The notes under the pieces were generated by a model. That model was not told the origin of the DNA. It saw only the letters and a list, made by a program, of their open reading frames with translations, and searched no databases. This document shows, in pieces, positions 57,810-64,000 of a stretch of 64,000 nt of DNA (within the stretch, counting starts at the first letter, position 1; every line of letters starts with the position of its first letter). Source of the DNA: Claveliimonas intestinigallinarum (GTDB lineage: Bacteria > Bacillota > Clostridia > Lachnospirales > Lachnospiraceae); contig DXED01000032.1 of assembly GCA_019115145.1 (NCBI GenBank), forward strand, positions 46,868-110,867, given 5' to 3'. The position numbers and the translations under genes were made by a program.

Positions 57810-59306
57810 GATTATTTTTGTCTTTTTTACAAGCTGCACAAGCTCCCTGTTGGACCGGGTGCGTGTGAACATGTTGAGGATATTGTCTACGGCCTCCTCC
57901 GCCCTCATGCCGTTGAGAGCACGGCGCATGGATGTGACGGCCTCCTGCTCTTCCCTTGAAAGAAGCAGATCCTCCCGCCTTGTGCCGGACTGGGGAATGT
58001 CGATAGCCGGGAACATACGCCTCTCAGACAGCTTTCTGTCCAGCACAAGCTCCATGTTTCCTGTTCCCTTGAACTCCTCGTAGATCACATCGTCCATCTT
58101 GCTTCCCGTGTCCACAAGGGCTGTGGCCAGGATCGTCAGGCTTCCGCCCTCCCGGATGTTTCTGGCCGCTCCGAAGAACCTCTTGGGCATGTGCAGGGCC
58201 GCCGGATCCAGACCTCCGGAGAGGGTGCGCCCTGAAGGCGGCACGATCAGGTTGTAGGCCCTGGCCAGCCTGGTGATGCTGTCCAGAAGGATCATCACGT
58301 CCTTGCCGTGCTCCACAAGCCTCTTGGCCCGCTCGATCACCATCTCGGACACCCTCTTGTGGTGATCCGGCAGCTCATCAAAGGTGGAGTAGATGACCTC
58401 CACGTTCTTTCCCGCGATGGTCTCCTTGATGTCTGTCACCTCCTCGGGGCGCTCGTCGATGAGGAGGATGAGCAGATGGATCTCCGGATTATTCCTCTTG
58501 ACAGAGAGGGCCACCTCCTTGAGGAGGGTAGTCTTTCCTGCCTTCGGCGGGGACACGATCATACCTCTCTGCCCTTTTCCGATGGGGGAGAGCAGATCCA
58601 TGATACGCATGGCTGTGCTGCTCCTGCCGCTCTCAAGGGACAGCCGCTCGTTGGGGAAGATGGGGGTCAGATCCTCAAAGTTGGGCCTTCTGGCCGCCAC
58701 GGCGGGATGGATATCATTGATCCTGGACAGGTACAGAAGAGCGCTGAATTTCTCCTGCTGTGTCTTGATCCTCGTGTTTCCCTCCAGGATATCCCCGGTC
58801 TTCAGATTAAATCTGCGGATCTGGGAGGGGGACACGTACACGTCGTTGTCCCCGGGCAGATAGTTCTCGCACCGGATGAAACCGTACCCGTCGGGCATGA
58901 CCTCCAGGATGCCGTGGGCTGTAATGCCGCTGTCCAGGCGGTCTATGTCATGGATCTCCCGGTCTCCCGTGTTGGCGGACAACTCTTTTACATTGTCCTC
59001 AGTCAGCTTCACCTGGTTCATATCAGAGTGGTTTGCGTTCACATTTTTCATATTTTTGCGATGCCCCTCCTGGCGGTGCTGATCAGACCTCTCATGCCTG
59101 TCCCCCCGCGAGGCGCTTCTGTTCTCCGCAGGTCTGTCGGCAGATTTCTCCTCCGCCTTCTCCGCTTTCTGTTTATCCTTTTCATCCTCCTCAAGCATAC
59201 GCTCGATAAGCTCCGCCTTCTTCAGGCCGGAGATACCTTTCAGTCCTCTCGCTTTCGCAAGATCCTTCAGCGTGGCAAGGGAAAGAGACTCATATTTTTC
59301 TCGCAT
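57807..59306 (-). CDS. rho: Transcription termination factor Rho
   Basis: A 499-residue RNA helicase. An N-terminal SAP-like segment (LSLATLKDLAKARGLKGISGLKKAELIERML) is followed by a charged, repetitive insert (about residues 45-110, rich in Glu, Lys, Arg, Asn and His). The RNA-binding cold-shock-like domain (GILEVMPDGYGFIRCENYLPGDNDVYVSPSQIRRFNL) and the ATPase with Walker A GMIVSPPKAGKTTLLKE and Q-loop DSITRLARAYN follow. The insert makes it longer than E. coli Rho (419 residues). It has its own promoter. Confidence 0.96.
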   Translation of the reverse strand: MREKYESLSLATLKDLAKARGLKGISGLKKAELIERMLEEDEKDKQKAEKAEEKSADRPAENRSASRGDRHERSDQHRQEGHRKNMKNVNANHSDMNQVKLTEDNVKELSANTGDREIHDIDRLDSGITAHGILEVMPDGYGFIRCENYLPGDNDVYVSPSQIRRFNLKTGDILEGNTRIKTQQEKFSALLYLSRINDIHPAVAARRPNFEDLTPIFPNERLSLESGRSSTAMRIMDLLSPIGKGQRGMIVSPPKAGKTTLLKEVALSVKRNNPEIHLLILLIDERPEEVTDIKETIAGKNVEVIYSTFDELPDHHKRVSEMVIERAKRLVEHGKDVMILLDSITRLARAYNLIVPPSGRTLSGGLDPAALHMPKRFFGAARNIREGGSLTILATALVDTGSKMDDVIYEEFKGTGNMELVLDRKLSERRMFPAIDIPQSGTRREDLLLSREEQEAVTSMRRALNGMRAEEAVDNILNMFTRTRSNRELVQLVKKTKII

Positions 59307-59392
59307 ATAAACTAATCCTTTCTTTCACTGTTTGTTTATCTTTATGTTTTCGGGATTGTTAGTCTGACTTGACCGAACTGAAATATAGGCTT

Positions 59393-59421
59393 ATTATACA
59401 ATACCTTTCCCGATTTTTAAA
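59393..59421 (-). promoter_or_regulatory. Promoter of rho
   Basis: Minus-strand TTTAAA (59421-59416), 17 bases, TATAAT (59398-59393), leaving a leader of about 80 bases before the rho start. Confidence 0.6.
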
Positions 59422-59448
59422 CCCCCAATTTTATAGAAATGTTTTTTA

Positions 59449-59477
59449 TTGCGCCGCAAATAAATGAATGTTATGAT
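59449..59477 (+). promoter_or_regulatory. Promoter of the malic enzyme operon
   Basis: TTGCGC (59449-59454), 17 bases, TATGAT (59472-59477), 43 bases before the ATG. Confidence 0.5.
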
Positions 59478-59520
59478 TATAAGCGGTATAAAAAGACGAA
59501 AAGAAGAAGGTGGAATTCAT

Positions 59521-60669
59521 ATGACATTACAGGAAAAAGCCCTTGAAATGCACAGAGAATGGAACGGAAAGCTGGAGACGACGGCCAAGGCCCACGTCAG
59601 CTCCCGGGAGGATCTGTCCATCGCCTACACACCTGGCGTGGCGGAGCCCTGCAAAGTGATCGCAGAGAACAAGGAGGCGGCCTACACTTACACCATGAAG
59701 GCCAACACAGTGGCCGTGGTGTCTGACGGGAGCGCGGTCCTTGGTCTCGGAAACATTGGCGCCCTGGCAGCCATGCCCGTCATGGAGGGGAAGGCAGTCC
59801 TCTTCAAGGAGTTCGGCGGCGTCAACGCGGTGCCCATCTGCCTGGACACCCAGGACACGGAGGAGATCATCAAAACAGTGGTCAACATCGCCCCCGCCTT
59901 CGGCGGCATCAACCTGGAGGACATCAGTGCCCCCCGCTGCTTTGAGATCGAGTCCCGCTTAAAAGAGCTCCTTAATATCCCGGTGTTCCACGATGACCAG
60001 CACGGGACAGCTATCGTAGTGCTGGCAGGTATCATCAACGCCATGAAAGTGACGGGAAAGAAAAAGGAAGACGTGCAGGTGGTAGTGAACGGCGCCGGAA
60101 GCGCCGGCGTGGCCATCACCAAGCTGCTCCTCACCTACGGCTTCCCCCATGTGACCATGTGCGATATTAACGGCATCATCGGGGAGCACTCTGAAAATCT
60201 CAACTGGATGCAAAAGGAGATGGCCAAGGTCACCAACCTGGAAAAGAAGACCGGCACACTGGCAGACGCTCTCAAAGGAGCCGACATCTTCGTGGGCGTG
60301 TCCGCACCCGGCATCGTGACACAGGAGATGGTGGCGTCCATGAACAAGGACTCTATCCTCTTTGCCATGGCAAACCCGGTTCCGGAGATCATGCCGGATT
60401 TGGCCAGGGAGGCCGGCGCGAGAGTCGTGGGAACAGGCCGCTCTGACTTCCCCAATCAGGTCAACAACGTAGTCGCCTTCCCGGGCATCTTCAAGGGAGC
60501 TCTGGAGGGGCGGGCCACCCAGATCACGGAGGAGATGAAGCTGGCCGCCGCCCACGCCATCGCAGGCCTGGTGCCGGACGAGGAGCTGAGCGAGGACAAC
60601 ATCCTTCCGGAGGCCTTTGACCCCCGCGTGGCAGACGTGGTGAGCAGAGCCGTAAAGGAACTGATCTAG
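59521..60669 (+). CDS. NAD(P)-dependent malic enzyme
   Basis: A 382-residue enzyme that converts malate to pyruvate and CO2 with reduction of NAD or NADP. Recognisable are the catalytic Tyr region IAYTPGVAEPC, the Lys region YTMKANTVAVVSDGSAVLGLGNIG, the metal ligands in FGGINLEDISAPRCFEIE and VFHDDQHGTAIV, and the nucleotide-binding VNGAGSAGVAI. It is of the small bacterial type without a phosphotransacetylase domain. The start was set at ATG 59521 behind AAGGTGG; a longer reading begins inside the promoter region. First gene of a plus-strand group of three. Confidence 0.93.
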   Translation: MTLQEKALEMHREWNGKLETTAKAHVSSREDLSIAYTPGVAEPCKVIAENKEAAYTYTMKANTVAVVSDGSAVLGLGNIGALAAMPVMEGKAVLFKEFGGVNAVPICLDTQDTEEIIKTVVNIAPAFGGINLEDISAPRCFEIESRLKELLNIPVFHDDQHGTAIVVLAGIINAMKVTGKKKEDVQVVVNGAGSAGVAITKLLLTYGFPHVTMCDINGIIGEHSENLNWMQKEMAKVTNLEKKTGTLADALKGADIFVGVSAPGIVTQEMVASMNKDSILFAMANPVPEIMPDLAREAGARVVGTGRSDFPNQVNNVVAFPGIFKGALEGRATQITEEMKLAAAHAIAGLVPDEELSEDNILPEAFDPRVADVVSRAVKELI

Positions 60670-61631
60670 TGGAAAATCTGACGGAAGCTCTGGCGAGAAA
60701 GCCCGTATACTGGAGCGGCAGGCCCTACCACAGCCTGGACTACCACATCCGGCAGACCTTCGGGGAAAAGCTCTACAAGATCTCCCTGGACGCCGGTCTC
60801 ACCTGCCCCAACCGGGACGGCACCCTGGGCGAGAGGGGCTGCATCTTCTGCAGCCAGGGTGGCTCCGGGGATTTCGCCTCGGACCGGCGCCTGTCCATCA
60901 CGGAGCAGATCGAGTCCGGGAAGCAGCAGTCAGCCGGAAAATTTAAAGGAAGCGGCTACATCGCCTACTTCCAGGCCTACACCAACACCTACGGGCCTGT
61001 GTCCCGGCTGCGCCGCCTCTTCCTGGAGGCGGCCTCCCACCCGGATATCCGGGCCCTCTCCATCGCCACCAGGCCGGACTGCCTGGGACATAAGGTGCTG
61101 GAGCTCCTCAAAGAGGTAAACCAGATCAAGCCGGTGTGGGTGGAGCTTGGCCTGCAGACCATCCACGAGAGGACTGCCGCCTTCATCCGCAGAGGCTACA
61201 CATTTCCCGTGTTTGAGCAGGCTGTCCGGGACCTGCGGGCCGCCGGGCTGGATGTGATCGTCCACGTGATCCTCTTTCTCCCGGGGGAGACGCAGGAAGA
61301 TATGTACCAGACCATCCGTCAGCTGAACCGGATGGATATCCAGGGCATAAAGCTGCAGCTTCTGCATATTTTAAAAGGGACAGATCTGGCTGGCTTCTAT
61401 GAGTCGCACCCCTTTTTCATCCCCTGCATGGAGGACTATTTCCGGGTGCTGGGGGGCTGCCTTGGCATGCTGCGCCCCGACATCGTCATCCACAGGCTCA
61501 CGGGAGACGGTCCAAAGGAGCTTCTCATCGCACCCCTGTGGACCGGAAACAAGCGGTACGTGCTGAACCAGTTCCACGCCTATCTGAAACGCCAGCATAT
61601 CTGGCAGGGAAGGAGTTATATACATGTCTGA
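60669..61631 (+). CDS. Radical SAM protein (TIGR01212/YhcC family)
   Basis: A 320-residue iron-sulfur enzyme. The cluster cysteines lie in LTCPNRDGTLGERGCIFCSQGGSGDF, the spacing of the YhcC group, and later parts match (YFQAYTNTYGP, ATRPDCLGHKVLELLKE, WVELGLQTIHERT, VHVILFLPGETQEDM, GIKLQLLHILKGT). The reaction is not established. GTG start overlaps the malic enzyme stop by one base (TAGTG). The end overlaps the DUF4364 gene by 8 bases, so the three form one operon. Confidence 0.9.
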   Translation: MENLTEALARKPVYWSGRPYHSLDYHIRQTFGEKLYKISLDAGLTCPNRDGTLGERGCIFCSQGGSGDFASDRRLSITEQIESGKQQSAGKFKGSGYIAYFQAYTNTYGPVSRLRRLFLEAASHPDIRALSIATRPDCLGHKVLELLKEVNQIKPVWVELGLQTIHERTAAFIRRGYTFPVFEQAVRDLRAAGLDVIVHVILFLPGETQEDMYQTIRQLNRMDIQGIKLQLLHILKGTDLAGFYESHPFFIPCMEDYFRVLGGCLGMLRPDIVIHRLTGDGPKELLIAPLWTGNKRYVLNQFHAYLKRQHIWQGRSYIHV

Positions 61632-62136
61632 ACCATTTACACTATACAAGCTGATCATACTGTACATGCTGGACAAAGTGGATTTTCCGCTGACAAACGC
61701 CCAGATCTCCGGGTTTATCCTGGACAAGGGCTACACCACCTACTTCAAACTCCAGCAGGCTCTTTCCGAGCTGACTGAGTCCGGATTTATCCGGGAGGAG
61801 GCGACCCACAGCAGGACCTTCTACCATCTGACTGAGGACGGCGAGGAGACCATCCACTTCTTCCGGAACAAGATCTCCGATGCCATCCAGAAGGACATCG
61901 ACGAATTCCTGAAGGAAAAGCACTATGAGCTGAAAAATGAAGTGTCCGTGAAGTCCGACTATTTCCCCGGCTCCGGCGCGGAATTCACGGTCCGCTGCCA
62001 GGTCATCGAGAACAACCAGCCTCTCATCGACCTGACCCTGACCGTCCCCTCTGAGGCGGAGGCGGAGACTATCTCCAACAACTGGAGTAAAAAAAACCAG
62101 GAGATCTATGCACTCATCATGCAAAATCTCCTGTAA
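61624..62136 (+). CDS. DUF4364 family protein, PadR-like winged helix
   Basis: A 170-residue protein of DUF4364. Residues 1-80 look like a winged-helix DNA-binding domain (LYKLIILYMLDKVDFPLTNAQISGFIL, YFKLQQALSELTESGFIREEA, FYHLTEDGEETIHFF). The C-terminal half (about 95-170) is beta-rich and has no named function. The gene overlaps the radical SAM gene, with GGAGTT as a site. It may be a transcription factor for the group; this is inference from the fold. Confidence 0.82.
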   Translation: MSEPFTLYKLIILYMLDKVDFPLTNAQISGFILDKGYTTYFKLQQALSELTESGFIREEATHSRTFYHLTEDGEETIHFFRNKISDAIQKDIDEFLKEKHYELKNEVSVKSDYFPGSGAEFTVRCQVIENNQPLIDLTLTVPSEAEAETISNNWSKKNQEIYALIMQNLL

Positions 62137-62180
62137 AGCATCTGATTTATTCCGGGAAGCTGTTCTTTCAGCGGAAGCTT

Positions 62181-63886
62181 TTATTTCAGCTCCTGCGTGT
62201 GATACAGACGGGCGTACTGCCCGTCTTTTTTTATGAGCTCCTCGTGGGTGCCGCTCTCCTGGATCCTTCCGTCGTCGATCAGGATGATGCGGTCTGCGTC
62301 CCGCACAGTGGCCAGCCTGTGGGCGATGATGAGGGTTGTCCTGCCAGCCCTCAGCTCGTCAAAGCTCTTCTGTATATAGCTCTCCGTCACCGTGTCCAGG
62401 GCCGAGGTGGCCTCGTCCAGGATGAGGATCTTCGGGTCCTTCAGGAAAATGCGGGCGATGGCAATTCTCTGTTTCTGCCCGCCGGAGAGCATGGTCCCCC
62501 TCTCCCCGATGTAGGTGTCAAAGCCTCCTGGCATCTCCATGATATCCTCAAAGATCTCCGCCTTCTTCGCCGCCCGTACCACCTCCTCGTAGGAGGCGTC
62601 AGGCTTTCCGTAGCGGATGTTCTCGTACACCGTGTCCGCAAACATGAACACATCCTGCTGCACCATGCCGATGTTGTCCCTCAGGGATCTCTTCTTCACA
62701 TCCCGGATGTCCATCCCGTCGATCCTGATGGAGCCGCCTGTCACATCGTAAAACCGTGGAATGAGCTGGCAGAGGGTGGTCTTCCCGCCGCCGGAGTGTC
62801 CCACCACGGCCACGGTCTGTCCCGGCTCGATGTGAAGATCCACGTCCGTCAGCACCTCCCCGTTTCCATTGTAGGAAAAGCTGACATGATCCATATCGAT
62901 CCGCCCTTCCCTCACAGTCAGGTCCAAAGCCCCCTCCTTTTCCTTCACCGTCGGCTCTATGGCCATCAGCTCCTGGAAGCGCCGAAGCCCCGCCGTGCCG
63001 TTGGTGAAGATCTCCGCAAAGTTGGAGAGCTTCCGTACCGGGGTGATGAAGGTGCTGATGTAGAGATTAAAGGTGATCAGGTCCACATAGTTCATCCGCC
63101 CCTGCATGATCAGCCATCCGCCGAAGGTGATCACCGCCACGGGCATGATGCACATGAAAAACTCCAGGGAGGCGTTAAACCTTCCCATGGCCTTGTAGTA
63201 ACCGCTCTTGGAGGATTTGAACATGTCGTTGGACTGATCGAACCGGGCCTGGTCCACCTCCTCGTTGGCAAAGGCCTTGGAGGTGCGGATGCCTGAGATG
63301 CAGGACTCTATGTCCGCGTTGATGGAGGCCATCTTCTGCTTCACCTGCAGGGAGGCGTCCGACATGCTTCTCTTACAGAGCATGACCACCACAAGGAAGA
63401 CCGGAATAATCACCGCCACCACAAGGGCCAGCCGCCACTCGATGGAAAACATGACTCCCAGGGCTCCCACAATGGTGAGGACAGAGATCAGCAGGTCCTC
63501 CGGCCCGTGGTGAGCCAGCTCCGTGATCTCAAAGAGGTCTCCCGTCAGCCGGTTCATCAGCTTTCCCGTCCTGTTAGCGTCGTAAAATTCAAAGTCCAGA
63601 TCCTGGAGGTGACGGAACAAATCCCTCCGGATGTCCGCCTCCACCCGGACGCCGAAGGTGTGTCCCCAGTAGGTCATGATGTAGTTGCAGCCGGACCGCA
63701 GCACATAGCTGACCGCCACAATGGCCATGACCGTGAAGAAGGTGCCGTACAGCTTATCCGGCAGCATCTCGTACATGGCGTGCCTGGACACCAGGGGAAA
63801 GGCGAGATCCACCGCCGCCACCAGGACGGCGCAGAACATATCCAGAAGGAAGATGCCTATGTGGGGCTTAAAATAGCCTGCAAATA
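62181..63886 (-). CDS. ABC exporter (fused permease-ATPase), start codon missing
   Basis: The open frame from the first ATG (63839) gives 552 residues: six membrane segments, coupling motifs, then an ATPase with Walker A VVGHSGGGKTT, signature TMLSGGQKQRIAIARIF and Walker B ILILDEATSAL. It is a half-transporter for an unknown drug or lipid. The coding frame clearly continues upstream of 63839 as FAGYFKPHIGIFLLDMF, as in intact relatives, to about 63886. There it meets AT-rich sequence with no in-frame ATG, GTG or TTG and a stop codon (TAA) soon after. The first few codons appear lost. Confidence 0.85.
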
Positions 63887-64000
63887 AAAAGTCAAGCAGA
63901 AATTAATGAACTTTGAAAATTTTATACAGGTTGAAAAAAGAGTATCACAATAAGACCACCGCAATGCGCTGGTCTGAAGCAAAGTATGGTATCGAAATCA
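63887..64000. other. AT-rich segment of foreign look at the right edge
   Basis: From about 63887 base composition drops sharply to AT-rich. It holds a hairpin (GACCACCGC 63954-63962 / GCGCTGGTC 63966-63974) and no recognisable coding sequence. It could be the end of an insertion sequence or intron that removed the exporter's start, or the flank of a rearrangement. Too little is visible to decide. Confidence 0.4.

Noticed and set aside
62150..62180. Possible terminator between the convergent DUF4364 and exporter genes
   Set aside because: Only a 4-bp GCTG/CAGC stem could be formed with no good T-run, so I do not call it.
1..64000. tRNA, rRNA, CRISPR, prophage or integron features
   Set aside because: Reading all gaps between genes shows no cloverleaf-like sequence, no regularly spaced repeats, and no integrase or phage structural genes.

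Overview
The window is GC-rich bacterial chromosome with dense operons, strong GGAGG-type ribosome-binding sites and short intergenic gaps. Gene content (quinolinate-type NAD synthesis under NiaR, PTS sugar uptake, BioY, a membrane-anchored sugar sensor with LytS/YesM-YesN partners, DUF4364, DUF4867 and DUF5058 proteins, and the order rho-rpmE-DUF1385-prmC-prfA) points to an anaerobic gut Firmicute, most likely a Lachnospiraceae clostridium. No species can be named from the sequence alone. I see no rRNA, tRNA, CRISPR array, prophage or complete insertion sequence. No gap without a gene exceeds about 300 bases.

Layout. 0-6 kb: a one-membrane-segment sensor kinase and OmpR-type regulator, an ECF sigma factor with its zinc-finger anti-sigma factor, an aldose epimerase and a double-Nudix protein. 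5.4-9 kb: nadA-nadB-nadC-niaR-Nudix operon under a 22-bp NiaR-type palindrome. 9-11.5 kb: a PTS EIIC-like protein with an unfamiliar soluble N-terminus, and bioY. 11.6-16.6 kb: ABC1 kinase with a phasin-like partner, a DgkA-type kinase, a cysteine desulfidase-family enzyme, and two deletion-damaged genes (an Rpn nuclease and an XRE regulator). 16.7-23.3 kb: trehalose operon treP-treC followed without a visible break by ptsH-ptsI, with divergent treR and four copies of a TTGTTTAAACAA-type operator. 23.3-29.4 kb: sucrose genes scrR-scrA-scrB behind a LarA-like gene and ogt. 29.5-33 kb: an amidohydrolase with two membrane proteins (one DUF5058) and a TetR regulator, tied together by three copies of an AAACCGCGGTTT-like palindrome. 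33-36 kb: ribosomal protein L25, a secreted nuclease and a zinc phospholipase-like protein. 35.8-50.4 kb: a sugar locus with a xylulokinase, a fucose/arabinose isomerase-family enzyme, DUF4867, a ChvE-MmsA-MmsB importer, a second sugar-binding lipoprotein, and an operon for an AraC regulator, membrane-anchored sugar sensor, histidine kinase and AraC-type response regulator. 50.4-59.3 kb: housekeeping genes (DUF368 lipid carrier translocase, hisC, a second aminotransferase, a DUF2156 protein, prfA, prmC, DUF1385, rpmE, rho). 59.5-64 kb: malic enzyme, a radical SAM protein, DUF4364, and an ABC exporter whose first codons are lost at an abrupt AT-rich junction near the right edge.

How the parts fit. 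The trehalose and sucrose permeases both need the EI and HPr encoded at the end of the trehalose operon. Their products are cut by TreC and ScrB inside the cell. The sugar locus reads as sense-import-isomerise-phosphorylate: sensor protein to kinase to regulator, then transporter, then isomerase and kinase. The amidohydrolase, DUF5058 and TetR set looks like a self-contained uptake-and-hydrolysis system for an unknown amide or peptide-like compound, and is the best candidate here for an undescribed system.
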